Assembly (NCBI GenBank): GCA_963971575.1
Contig: OZ020611.1
Coordinates: forward strand, 28,158,564-28,222,563
From: Liopterus haemorrhoidalis
Lineage: Eukaryota > Arthropoda > Insecta > Coleoptera > Dytiscidae
Length of the DNA stretch: 64,000 nucleotides
Direction of reading: 5' to 3'
Part shown: piece by piece, positions 35,864 through 47,139 of the stretch
How positions within the stretch are numbered: position 1 is the first letter of the stretch
How the letters are laid out: every line of letters begins with the position of its first letter
The notes under the pieces: generated by a model
What the model was told of the DNA's origin: nothing
What the model saw: only the letters and a program-made list of their open reading frames with translations
The model's database searches: none
Position numbers and translations under genes: made by a program

Positions 35864-37172
35864 CAAGGTGTCTCAAAAGAAATTTTATATTTATTTAGCT
35901 TACTGCGTGACCGCAACGTATCCGAGGGGCGCGGGGGTTATGTCAATCGGTAGCCTGGCTCTTGGGAATTCAGTCGCTATGGAGCGTTTCTCGGGAGCAG
36001 ACCGCGCGTTATGCGTGCGAGAGTTTTACAAAAACGGTGATTCGGCGACTGTAGCGCGTAGAAAATTCTGCAGTATTCGAGGTTTTCGCCACTTAAATGA
36101 TGCGCCAAGTATTCCTCTCATTCGACATCGGGTTAAAAAGTTTGAAGAGACTGGTACAACGCTGGATAAATCAAAATCCGGGCGACCTAGGTCATCAAGA
36201 ACGGTAGAAAACGTGGAGAATGTTAATCAGTCTGTTCGTGACGACCCGAACCTTTCAATTCGGAAGCGCGCAAGTGCTTTAAATGTGCATAGATCATCAT
36301 TACATCGCATTATGCACAAAGACCTAACGCTGCACCCCTACAAAATTCAATTGGTGTAAGAATTAAAACCCCAAGATGCCAGTCAGAGGCTTAATTTCGT
36401 ACATCAGGTGATTGAGCGATTTTCAACGTTTACCAACATTTTGTTTTCGGATGAAGCTCATTTTCATCTTAATGGCCACGTAAATAAGCAGAACTGCCGC
36501 TACTGGAGTGCAACGAATCCGAAACGCAAACATCAGAAACCCCTACATTCGCCTAAAGTGACCGTATGGGCTGCGATATCGGCGCGAGGAATTATCGGCC
36601 CTTACTTTTTTGAAGACGAAAGGGGGCGTGCAGTTACAGTGAATTCAGAGCGTTATGTGGAGATGTTAGACAACTTCTTGGTACCTGAACTGCAAAATTT
36701 TCCTGGCTATAACCAAAGAACATGGTTCCAACAGGACGGAGCAACTTCACACACGTCCAATATGTCTCTGCCACGTGTTCGTGAAATTTTCTCAGGCAAA
36801 TTGATCTCCCGGAGAGGTGACATAAATTGGCCTCCACGCAGTCCAGATTTAACCCCTATGAACTTTTTCCTATGGGGTTATCTTAAATCTAAAGTTTACG
36901 CCAATAAACCGACTTCACTGGCGCATTTGAAAGAAAATATCCGTCACGAAATGGCAGCCATCCCTGAGTCCACCTGCCGATACGTCATAAGTAATTTTAC
37001 TGTTCGATTAAATGAGTGCCGAGAACGCAAGGGTCTACATTTAGACGATATTATTTTTAAGAAATAAATCCCCAAAAAGTGTATTTTAATAATTAATAAA
37101 CATTTTTTCTATATACGGCTTACTTTTTTTTAATCGATCCACTAAATATAAAATTTCTTTTGAGACACCTTG
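35864..37172 (+). mobile_element. Near-complete mariner element (1309 bp)
   Basis: Inverted repeats of about 31 bases start CAAGGTGTCTCAAAAGAAAT at both ends and match perfectly. TA flanks both sides (35862-35863, 37173-37174). The length and single long transposase frame are those of a whole element. Perfect ends and only one visible nonsense change point to recent activity. Confidence 0.95.
35979..37067 (+). pseudogene. Mariner transposase, one in-frame stop
   Basis: A 363-codon frame starts MERFSGADRALCVREFYKNG. Residues 1-60 hold a DUF4817-like helix-turn-helix, residues 60-125 a second helix-turn-helix with the GRPRSSR linker, and the carboxy half the DDE domain: FSDEAHFHL, WFQQDGATSHTS and NWPPRSPDLTP, giving a D,D,D triad. 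I count 36 residues between the second and third Asp, against 34 in classical mariner. Codon 127 (36357-36359) is TAA between YKIQLV and ELKPQDA; no other break is visible. The upstream open stretch back to 35715 lies outside the element and is not coding. Confidence 0.9.
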
Positions 37173-37333
37173 TATAATATTTCTTTATAAAAATTATGTC
37201 TATAATTGGACCCCCCAAGCCAAAAATCTGTGTGCGCCACTGGGCCCCTTCAACTCGCTTTGGGTTCCTATTACATTTGGACCCTTATAGTTTGTTAACA
37301 GCTGTCATTAGTAATTGCACCACTGAATATAGC

Positions 37334-38169
37334 ATCTTTTAGTATAAAAATATATATAAGGATCTATTTTTTAAAAAATCGTCAAATTTAATATATCTTC
37401 TAAAATTTATACTTTTTTTCATACTGGTAAAGATTCATATAGGTTATTAAAATACTACATATTTAATTTACAAAAATCGTATTCCCTCTATCTTGTTACA
37501 ACGTGTATAATGGATAGATGTCAAGGTTTATCCAATTTAGCAAAAATCCATAAAGGTATTTGTTTAATTTCTTTGATTTAATATAAAACATCAAATAATA
37601 ATTAACAAAAAAATAATAATAATAAACAAATAAAATGGCGATACAGGTGGCATACAACAATATTATTGAGAACAAATATTGTCCTCAGATGATGGCACTT
37701 TCCAAATGGTTACACTTTACACTCAAGACTAGATTAATTAATTAATTTATAACATAAGCACCATTTATATCAACAATTCATTAACACATTTCTCCTCTCC
37801 CAGTTACACTTATTTTAAATAATATAAAAATAAGTTCATTTACTCACAAAATAATTATTTTATATTAAAAAGTCTTTGTTATAACGATGATTGTGAAAAT
37901 GGCAATTGTTTTTTTGGTAAGTTTGAGGCGTAGAAAATATAATTAGAATTGTTTATTGGTTGAAATATTTTAGGTTTATACATCTTCTTCAAACATATGT
38001 TGATTTATTTGTGGAACATTCTAATACTTCCAAACAATATTTTTAACGATATGTAAGTTTTAAGTAGAGTAAACATTTTTATTGTATTGAATGATTGCAC
38101 CTCTTTTAAGCATAATCATAACAATTTTGGTTTTAAATAATAAATCAGAATATAAGTGTATATTCGAGG
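37334..38169. other. AT-rich DNA, no gene seen
   Basis: Nothing supported. Confidence 0.5.
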
Positions 38170-39601
38170 CAGTAGCGTAGCCAGAAATTCCTTGGGGGGG
38201 GGGGGCTTTTTTTCAAAACTTGCATTATTTTTATAAAATTAAACCACATACTTTATATCATGAAATGTATTTATTCTTTTCAAAAGAAATTTATATGTAA
38301 CCATAATAAAGAACCAAAATTTATATCAACAGAAAATATAATAAAAAAAAAAAACTACCTAATAGAACACAGTAATTGAGTAGAAATCAGAATATGTAAT
38401 CATTAAATAATCATAACAATGATCGTCGAGGTGTTTTCTTCATTTCATCTATTACTTCATCTTCTTCTACATGTATTTCCCAATAATTTAACAAATTTAT
38501 ATGAGTAGGTATGCTACATTTCTTGAGATTTACTAGATTTTGAAATCTAGGGACTTTTAATGATGGAATGGGACTTTTGATCAGTTCTTTTTTATATTGT
38601 AAATCAGGATTTTATAAAATTTGAAGGATAAGATAACATATCAGTTTAAAATGTCAGTTTCGTTAGAGCTTGACAACGAATTTGTCAATTCATAATCAAA
38701 TTTAAAATTTGCTGTCGTATTTTGCGTAGATTAACTAACATCAAGCCGCGCCAAGGTACTATGGCGCCGAGGTACCAGACAAAAATTGCCGCCATTAAAA
38801 AGACAAATTTAGCAAATAATAAAATAATTTTATTTAATGTGCCGCTGGGGTGCTTGGCAACCCTAAGACCCCCGCTTGGCGTGGTATTAATTACTATTTT
38901 ACTTTGATTTTAAGACTATGATTGCTAATAAATGTTTATAATAAATAAATAATATTCAAAATAGCATATCGCTAATATTTCGATTAAATTTTATTTATAA
39001 TTTGCATTATAAAAAATATTAGGTAGGTATTGCATTATTTAAAAAGTAAAATAGTATACCTATAGTTAAAAAATATGGAAATATAGTCAGCTATAAAATA
39101 CCAATTTTGATCAAGACTAAATTCAAAAGTAAAAATTAAATCTAAATTATTATTTTAAAGCGTTTAACCTTAAAATTAAATTAAAGAAAAGCCTATTGTG
39201 GCTTTTTGCCTTGCCAAAGAAATAGCATTTAAACTGTAGGGTTCCGCAGATGTAAGAAGATTGAAGACCACTGGTCTAGAGCTATTTATTTATAGTTTGT
39301 TTAAATAAATGAGGGTGAGGTGATAGGAACGAAATATCTATGCACTGATCGGGGTTCAAACCCGGTCCTTTGACAGGCAGATTTGTATACTTTCGAATTT
39401 TCACACTAAAGTTAAAATGTATAACTTTTTAAACATTATATTATTGTCCGTGTTTCCCAACCACGCATAAATCTCATTTAATTTTAAAATACTGGTAGCT
39501 CATAACAAGCGCCCAGATTTTTTTCTTAGGGGGGTTCATAAGCCAACATTTATTCTAAGGGAGAGTCCAGAATCCAATTTTTTCGGGACTTACGTTTCAT
39601 C
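38170..39601. other. AT-rich DNA with lone hAT ends
   Basis: CAGTAGCGTAGCCAGAAATT followed by a 13-base G run at 38170 is a hAT terminus related to element A. A minus-strand terminus CAGTGGTCTTCAATCTT starts at 39273, with outer flank GTCTAGAG. The flanks do not match each other, so these belong to different or truncated copies. The frame at 38722-38907 has no resemblance. Confidence 0.45.
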
Positions 39602-40024
39602 GACTGTAGACTATGCGGTTAATGAGGGTGACGTACTTCAATATGTCCAATAAACCAGCGGTGCTTAACCTTTTCATACTTGGGACCCCCAACTAGCCTA
39701 AAATATTTTCTGAATCCCCCAAAGAAAATATTTGAAATAATATTTTAAATGTTCTTAATAAATAAAGTTTATTGTAATTTTAAAAGCAAAAACTGGTAAA
39801 AATTAAATTTTTTCTTTTAATTTCGGGTCCCCCTAAGGTCTTTTCAGGACCCCCTGGGAGTCGGGTCACCCCAATTAAGAAACGCTGCAATAAACAATGT
39901 TTGTAGATGTTTTTCATAGTTAGAGAAAAATTATTTAAAATAGCAACTCCCACAAACGCTTTTTATTATGCATACTGTAGTACGTCACCCTCACCCGAAG
40001 TGAGGCTACCGTATAGTCTACGGA
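39602..40024. repeat. Inverted-repeat element holding a nested hAT
   Basis: GTAGACTATGCGG...GAGGGTGACGTAC at 39606-39636 is mirrored by GTACGTCACCCTCAC...CCGTATAGTCTAC at 39979-40021. The hAT at 39656-39887 lies inside. The 75-codon frame at 39907-40134 overlaps its right arm and is not called. Confidence 0.7.
39656..39887. mobile_element. hAT MITE (232 bp)
   Basis: Ends CAGCGGTGCTTAACC and, from the right, CAGCGTTTCTTAATTGG. The flanks are an exact duplication, CAATAAAC (39648-39655, 39888-39895). Inner edges carry GGGACCCCC / GGACCCCCTGGG. Confidence 0.93.
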
Positions 40025-40139
40025 CCGTGGTAGAGCATTTCATGAATTGGTCGAGCTCTCAAGTCGCTGCAACCACTGAAATGTATGATTTTACGGAAAC
40101 TGAATCTGATATAGAATGGTCACCAAAACGATAAATTGT

Positions 40140-40493
40140 TACAAACAGAATTGATCAAAGGGTATATAAAAATTGACTATTTACAAAAATAAATTAAACA
40201 AATTATTAATAAATGAAATAATTGATAAATTGAACCTGGTAAAAGTATTAATTTATTACAATCAACATATATTTTAATTTCTTTAATTATCATTATATTC
40301 AATATAAAATAGTTATAATAAATAAAATAAATTAACTGTGCACTGTTAACAATTGTCAAACGAATAATTTATTACTAATTAAAATTAAAAACAACAGAAG
40401 CAATATACAATTACAAACAAATTGCCTAAATTATCACAAGTTGTAAAATTTTAGCATCACAATTTTGTTAAATATAACTTAACAAAATGTGCC
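40140..40493. other. AT-rich DNA downstream of the main gene
   Basis: No feature seen beyond the polyA region of the gene. Confidence 0.5.
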
Positions 40494-40532
40494 TTTATTT
40501 TGCCATTTTCAAAATCATCTTGTACTTTATTA
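40494..40532 (-). terminator. Two polyadenylation signals of the main gene
   Basis: Minus-strand AATAAA at 40532-40527 and 40499-40494, 44 and 77 bases after the stop codon. Confidence 0.6.
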
Positions 40533-40575
40533 AAGTAAATAATCTTTGGTATTTTCACTGTTAAAATACAGTAAT

Positions 40576-42415
40576 TCACAAATCACTCGTATTTATTTGA
40601 GCGTTTATAATATCATGTCCATGATTTTCGTCTGTAGAATCTTCATCTGTTTTTTCAGCTTCTTGCATTTCTCTTACGTTCCCGGGTAGATAATCTTTCC
40701 AACTCCTAAAAAGATACCTAGTAAACTTTCTCAACTGCCTAAACTTACAATAGGTAGCACCTTCAGCTGATTCAAGTTGTTGAGTTTGAATCAGAAATCC
40801 TTTTTCTTTAAATGTCTGTTCTAGTTTCTCCCTCTGGAGTGATTTTCTTGTTTTTCTTTTCCTCAGTCTTCTCTCGTCTTGTCCCGTCACTGGTATTGGT
40901 TGTAGTGTTGTTTCTGGTGAAAAAAGAAAGTCCCCAGGTTTTGGGTCTAGTTGGGGGGAGAGCATCGGAATCTTCTCCCCACTTGCTTGTAAAAAAGCCC
41001 CGGTACTTGATCCATTTGAACATCCAGCTTGTTGTAATGTTTCCCTTGGGAAAAATTCATAACCTCTCATACTCTTATCACCAGTTCCACTATAATATCT
41101 AAAATTACCCCCTGAATCAACAGATAACATCTTTTTTTCTTGTAAACTAGGCTTTGCCCCTCCAGTAAACTTAAATTTACAAATGCTTACTTCTGTAGCT
41201 GGATTAGTTTGGTTTTCTGATGGTATAGGGGGGATAAAAATAGCGGATCTCTTTCTTTTAACCGGCGTTGAATTAGATTGATTTGCTACTCTTTTTAATC
41301 TAGTTTCAACACTAACTTCTTCTTCTGGAGTTTTATCTTGTAACCTTGATATATGTTTAGGTACCAATTTTCTTAATTCCTGTGTAGGTGTGGGTGGACT
41401 TTCTACTTCTGGGCTAACAGGGACCTCAGAACCTGGACTCGGGAGTGGGAAATTTCCATTAGCTAATTTTTGATAGTACATTAATTGTGATTGTAAAGCT
41501 GTTGGATGGATGAATACACCAGCATTTGGCCAATAAACGTATCCACCTGGGGCAGTATTTACGTCTGGGCTTTTGGTTGCTGGTTCTAAAAAAATGTGAT
41601 CGTCACTTGGACTTGATTCTGGGATTTTGACACTGGAAACTGGCGATGGGATTTCATCAATAAATTCAACGTCATCGTCACTTAATGGTTCAGATTTAAC
41701 TTCATTTAAGGTAGTATCAGAAGCGTAAATGTTACCGTGTTTTCTAAGTAGTCTTATTTTGAGTTGATTTAAGTCTCTAATGCATAAATTTAATGGTTCT
41801 TCTTGATCTGGATTTTTCTTTAAAGGTTTATTTAATAAGAGTTCTTTGTTTTTAGATTCTTGAGTTAGTCTTTTTTCTAATAACGATGAGATTATTCTAT
41901 TTTGTACATTTGTTCTTCTAACTGGTGATTCTTTTGAATTCTTCGCACGTTTTGTAGGTTCTGTGTCTACTAAGCTTTTTGGTGTTCCTGGAAATATTGT
42001 CCCGTAATTTTTGTAAATCAAGTGACATATATCGGCTTTTTTTGGTTTTCTGCCACGCCTTGGTTTCGAGTTGTCTAGGGTCATCTCACCCATATATGGT
42101 AAGTCTTGGTACTTAACAACCCTAGATGTTGTATTTTGTGTTGGCGTAACATTATGCTGCGTGTATGTTGCTTTTTGTTGATAATCTATTACTGGTTGAT
42201 TTGTAATGTTGCCTGGTGATTTTTGTTTTCGTTGTATCTCATTTTGCATCGAAGTTATTCTTTGCAACCAACTTCTGACTGATTCATTTGGGTTTTGTTC
42301 GTGGAATTTTGTAAGGTCATTTTTGAATTGTTTTTCTAAGTGTCTTGTGTCTTTGTGGGATAGATCTGACTCGGTATCTACATCTGATTCGGAGTTGTCT
42401 ATTTCTGGTTTTAAT
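40576..42415 (-). CDS. Exon 3 (main coding exon) of an unidentified nuclear regulator
   Basis: This exon codes residues 67-679 of a predicted 679-residue protein. It starts after TATTTTGTTTCAG and ends at TGA 40578-40576. The frame is open upstream of any Met, because its start is a splice site, not a start codon. Visible parts, in whole-protein numbers: AT-hook-like RGRKPKK at 187-193, followed by KADICHLIYKNYGT, which looks like a conserved block; PLNLC at 274-278, a CtBP-type PxNL motif; VKSE at 306-309, a sumoylation consensus; PVKRKR at 451-456; a basic stretch ERRLRKRKTRK from 581; an aromatic-basic block YCKFRQLRKFTRYLFRSWKD near 622; and an acidic tail from about 651. Long Pro/Ser/Glu-rich linkers look disordered. 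I infer a nuclear transcriptional cofactor or DNA-binding protein; I cannot name it. No membrane segment, signal peptide or enzyme fold is seen. Frames at 40808-41102 and 42206-42517 are shadows. Confidence 0.9.
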
Positions 42416-43065
42416 CTGAAACAAAATATAAAATTAACTCATTTAGAACGATTTTTTAAATATTTATTCAGACATAAGTTTATTGTAGTAAACAAAATAT
42501 TTAATTTTACAACATAATTTAACATCGATTATTCTTTGTATGATTTTAGACCAGTGGTTCTCTATGTTATGTTCATTGTACGCTTTAAGACGGTCTATAT
42601 TTTATTGATATACAAAACAGAGTTACGCATGGCAACCATAAGCTGTCGAATAAAAAGGAGCGCTTAAAGTTTCATAAACCATGACATTTTTTTAATTATT
42701 TATTTTTTGCTACAAGGGGGTTAGTAATGTTTTCTACCTTGGAGCAGAATAGACCTGTTGAGTGATTTTTTTAAAATTATTATTATTATTATGGGGTTTG
42801 TCAGGTGTTGACAAGCGTCCACTAATCTCAAACTTCAGCAACCTTTTGAGCCGCGTCATACTAGAGACTAGTGGAGCTAAATACACACGACTGCATCCCA
42901 AACACTGGCGATATGCAATATTTATATTTATTTATTATTATTATTATTATTATTTTGATTAATCAATTTTTAAACACATTGGCATATTTAAGTTTGTAAA
43001 TTTCGTTATGATTTTGGTAAAAATATAATTATAAATACTTTTACATTTTAAAATTTCCGTCCCTG

Positions 43066-43301
43066 TGACGTAGCTGCCACTAGTGGATGTTTTGCTTATT
43101 AGTATTCGACGTACATTTATTATGAACATTCATGCATTCATGTTATCTCTTGCTAATATTGTCAAACATAAAGTTTGTTGTTTATATAAAATCATTTTAT
43201 TTTTGATCATCAGTTTTAAAAATAAAAAAAAAAGTAATGGGTATCATTGACGTCATATGCGCACATATTAACCTAAGACACTCCTGTGGCCAGCTACGTC
43301 A
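43066..43301. mobile_element. Small MITE with TGACGTAGCTG ends
   Basis: TGACGTAGCTGCCAC at 43066-43080 and, in complement, TGACGTAGCTGGCCAC at 43286-43301, 236 bases overall. Target duplication not resolved. Confidence 0.6.
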
Positions 43302-45536
43302 CTAAAGGGCGGCGTTTGAAACTGTTTAATATTTAATAATTAATAACTTTCCTATGAAATACGATTTTGTTTGCTTCATAGTATTTTCTTACTGCTGTTC
43401 TTTGAATGCAAATACTTAATTCTTGAACGTTATGCAATACTTGACAGAAACATTTAGTTGTCAAACTTCCAAAGATGAATTACTTATTACTTTACGAATT
43501 ATATACAAATTAATTATTAAATGAACACTGTTTTTCGTTAGCACCAGAATTTCGTTGTTCCTCGGGTGAGTTCGGACTAACGAAGTAACATGATTGGTTC
43601 TTTGTTAAATTGGTATTTTCAGCTGTGAATTAGAATTCAGTTTTGATATTTTAAAACCTATTGTTTACCATTATGTAACGCTCAAGATTTAATGATTGCA
43701 CTGTGCAAGTCTATTGAATCAAAACCGATTCTGGAGATACAACAACAAATCCAATCGATTTTATGTCGGGATCATAAACCAAGAGATGGAATGGAAATCC
43801 CAAAATCATTTATAATTTTAAACCTATTTGTTGTAAATAAGCTAAATACATAACATTACTTCAAAAAATTCCTGAAGAGAAAAAATAAGTATAATATTCT
43901 ATTTCAGGATTTCGTAGGTATCTAGTAAGTGAAAAATATGATAGAAGAAGTGAAGTGTAACTCCCATAACTTTGTCAAAGGTAAATAATTTTTTCATTAA
44001 TTTTAACTTTCTTTAGATATAACTTTTAGTTGGAAGCCACAGGCAACATTCCACGAAAAATGTAAATCGGAAAAACAAATAAAACTTCCAAAGGTTTAGT
44101 AACTAAATTACAGTTGCTATAAACTTTGTTTTATATGTTCATGTCAGTTTTACTTTTACTGCGAACTTCTACCTTTTCTTTTTTTGCGAAAAAATATCTG
44201 TAACACTTCTTGCTCTTGTTTAAATTGAAAAAATATTACGCCTAATGCAAATTAAAATGGACAAGTTATACACATATGTTTACTTGGTTGCCTATATTAT
44301 AAAGATTACCAAAATTTTGTATAGTCCGTACCAAATTAGTTTTGAAGATCGCAATAAAATAATAAAAGTTAGGGAACTATAAAATTACAATAGAAGTGAT
44401 ACATTTAAGCGTGTCAACCCATAGCCGTAGAGATTAGTTTTTCACATTACGCATCTTACTTAAAGGATTAACAAAAACAAGTATACTTATTTATAGTTAG
44501 TACTTAAACGTATGTATGCGCCACTGACCGTTGACTGTTTATAACGTGGTTGTAACATGAACCCTAGTTCTTTTGTAGTTTAACAATGTGATTATAGTTA
44601 TACGGGATAATTGTTTTATGCCGATCTTCAAAAGTAATGCGGTATGTTCTATACTACTGATCTTTACCAGTAATCAGGGCCATCGTGAGCGGGCTTGGAC
44701 CCCGTTAAAACAATAATTCCGCCCCACCCCCACACTAATTACGCGCCCGAAGACAGGTAAAAAGCTGTGCGTAGGTATTTCGAAATATTTTACCTGTTTT
44801 ACCTTAAATTTTCGTTTAAATTTTTACTCACTATAACCCATTTTTTTATTATGATTATCCTAACCATCGACCACCCGCTGAGTTTAATTGCAATTTACAA
44901 AGATAAGAATTATTCCGGATAAGCGTGGAATGAACTATACATTCAAAAGTGTCATCGGCGCTCTTTGAATAGGAGGTAAGCTTGGTGAAAAAAACGGTTT
45001 TTTGGTATGGGACAGGGGTATGAAACTCATATACACGGCCTCATACTCACAACAACGGTTTTCAGTTATATTCCATCCACCGACAGCGCTAAAAGCGTTT
45101 TTTTTTAACCAACATTTTGAAAAAACTTCATTATCGGCAATTTGCGGCAATTGTTTTTGACGTTGTAACGATAGGTGACAGTAAATTGTGATTGTGACAG
45201 TGATGAATTTTATAAGAAATTTTAAATATTAGCACCACATTTTTTATTTTCAAATGGTGTAGTGTAATTAATAATATTTTAAATGGTAAATGCAAAAGAA
45301 ATATAAATTGTGTAATAAAAACACAGACTAAATTTAATATGTACATTAAAAGTAAATATAAAAGTAAAAAATAAATACTTGTTTATTTATTTCATATGCT
45401 TGCTTGCAAATAAAATAATAAAACTTAATCCTTACTGAAGTATTAACTTTTAATAATTGTAATTAATTTTAATTTTAGGAAATTAATTAGGAGACTTGTA
45501 AATAAATTAATCATAATTTTTAGTTCAAGGCAATCT

Positions 45537-45588
45537 TTAATTTTCTACCAAAATTACATTTTATTTTTCAATTTTGGTAGAAAATTAA
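45537..45588. repeat. Perfect 19-bp inverted repeat, 14-base loop
   Basis: TTAATTTTCTACCAAAATT at 45537-45555 is exactly complementary to 45570-45588. It lies in intron 2 and would form a hairpin in the pre-mRNA. Confidence 0.88.
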
Positions 45589-46067
45589 TGATCGCGCGAT
45601 TCATAGCTATTTAAAATATAAAAATATATTTGTGTGCACTGCGGGTTGCATACTATCTAATCCTAGTTCATATTACAACCACGAATGTCGCAACTATCGC
45701 TGTCCAAAGCCGTAACGTGGGTGTACGCTATCTTCCTTGTTTTATAATTTGTGGTATGGGATATCTGCTTGTGGGGGACAAAGTTATTAATTTTCTTTGA
45801 TGTGTGTTTTAATTTTTAATCATAAAATTTATATTTATTTAATACTACAGGAAATTAAAATTAAATTTGCGTATTTGAAATTTAGATATGTACAAATAAT
45901 CTATTGCTGTACAACAAAGTAACCCCTGAAGAAATATAATATGCAAAATAAAATAATGACAATCTATTTTGCATCAATTTTGAGCAAAATCGGTTTTATA
46001 GTTAAGCTATTAAAGAAATCTCTACTCAATCATCATAAAGAGACTTAAAATTGTAAAGGGTACTTAC

Positions 46068-46239
46068 TTGTAGTCTGGGGAGGCAGTGGGATGTATCCCG
46101 GGTGCGACGACCGGTGGCGGCAGATGCGGCGGCGGCTGCGGAGTCACTATGTCCCTGGTGACGGTCATACTGGCCGGCACCTCCTCTAACCTCCCCGCCT
46201 CTCCGCGCTCTAGCTCACCTGTCTGCATAATATCCACTG
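46068..46239 (-). CDS. Exon 2 of the main gene
   Basis: 172 bases, flanked by GATGTTACAG and GTAAGT. It begins with the last two bases of a codon opened in exon 1 (T|CA, Ser) and ends two bases into Lys67 (AA|A). It codes SVDIMQTGELERG, then RLEEVPASMTVTRDI, a proline-rich stretch (PQPPPHLPPPVVAPG) and SPDY. It is much GC-richer than the surrounding introns. The longer open frame upstream, starting MNICIV, is intronic. Confidence 0.85.
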
Positions 46240-46899
46240 CTGTAACATCAACAATACATATATTCATAAAATATTTATTAAAAAGAATACAAAAATAAAT
46301 TATGGTAAGGGTGAATTTTCACATATTAAAGAATTTTCTAGGTGTCTAGCAAGTGAAGGGACCACAGAAGATCCGAATTCTAAATCCGAATTCAACATCT
46401 TTTCCTTTTACTTTTTGGAAAACTATTAAACGACTTATAACGAAGTTTAGTAAAGGTAAAGTAAAGCAACAGTTTAGATAGAAATATGTTCATACATTGA
46501 TGTAGAATGTTTAATTCTTAACCATTAAAAACAGTGAGAAAAAATATTGTTATTAATAGATAGGTTTAGGTTTTTTATTGTTATAAAATTACAATAGTTC
46601 CTGATTAATTGAGCTGCCGATTAAACAGTGTAGTAGTATAACTGGGGCAAAAAATGAAGAACAGAAACAAATCAACTCAATATATCCAGAATTTGCTCCA
46701 CTTTATTGGACCAGCTCACCACTCAAATGGGACAATTACAGTCACATAAGATTTGTAAAAAATCACAGTTCTTGACAAAATAAAAAGCCAACCTTCTAGC
46801 ACCAGACAATCTCAGTTGTTAGATGTAAATAATAGAACTATTCTGAACCAGATTTTAAACCAAGTTTTACTGCGGCATAATTGCTTTATACCATATCTT

Positions 46900-47083
46900 A
46901 AACACGCGCATCTGATCTGTCTCTGTCTGTCTGTCTGTTCGGTAAAAATTGTGGCCAAACGGCTAAACCTAGAGAGTTGAAATTTGGCATGCTTATACAA
47001 CTCTTTGACCCGCACATAGGAAAAATACTAAAACATCTAAAAAACATATCCCCCTAAAAATATAAACAAATATGTGCTCATAA

Positions 47084-47139
<56 letters not shown>

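Larger units (their letters stand above)
35549..37242. mobile_element. Middle hAT element B, inserted in A
   Basis: Left end CACTGGCGCACACAAGG, right end (complement) CAGTGGCGCACACAGA. Flanks AGCCCCTT (35541-35548) and GGCCCCTT (37243-37250) agree at seven of eight. The element at 58120-58364 is the same family in opposite orientation with an exact duplication, which confirms these ends. Confidence 0.82.
35756..37289. repeat. Direct repeat flanking the mariner (35756-35863 and 37173-37289)
   Basis: The two copies, 108 and 117 bases, match except for a few substitutions and nine bases (CACTGGGCC) found only in the right copy. Each spans the right end of element B and continues into element A. 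The mariner lies exactly between them. Tc1/mariner elements duplicate only TA, so this is an older tandem duplication that the mariner split at its junction. Confidence 0.85.
35421..37325. mobile_element. Outer hAT element A of a three-layer nest
   Basis: Ends CAGTAGCGTAACTAGGA and, from the right, CAGTGGTGCAATTACTA, differing mainly by transitions. Flanks AATATATC (35413-35420) and AATATAGC (37326-37333) agree at seven of eight. Without the inserted layers it is about 210 bases. Confidence 0.78.
42416..46067 (-). other. Intron 2 of the main gene (3.65 kb)
   Basis: Donor GTAAGT at 46067, acceptor TTTCAG ending at 42416. It holds a small MITE (43066-43301), a hairpin (45537-45588), a lone hAT-like end CAGTGGTTCTC at 42552, another CAGGGCCATCG at about 44682, and otherwise AT-rich DNA. 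No other gene is supported in it; the 71-codon minus frame at 44935-45150 has GTGAGT inside (near 45050) but no start or acceptor that makes an exon. Confidence 0.75.

Noticed and set aside
35715..35978. Amino-terminal 88 codons upstream of the mariner transposase
   Set aside because: They lie outside or before the element's inverted repeat and read through hAT DNA; the transposase starts at 35979.
39350..39385. tRNA-like GGGGTTCAAACCCGGT
   Set aside because: A B-box-like palindrome alone, with no A box or cloverleaf in either direction.
40808..41102. Frames on both strands overlapping the main gene
   Set aside because: They are other-frame readings of exon 3, low in complexity and without their own signals.
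40576..42267. A start codon at 42267 for the main gene
   Set aside because: The codon there is TTG; the frame continues upstream to a splice acceptor and joins exon 2.
42206..42517. 103-codon plus-strand frame
   Set aside because: Antisense to exon 3 and its splice acceptor; no resemblance to a protein family.
44935..45150. Minus-strand exon with a GTGAGT donor
   Set aside because: No start codon in frame near a promoter, no acceptor, and it lies in an intron of the same strand without joining the main frame.
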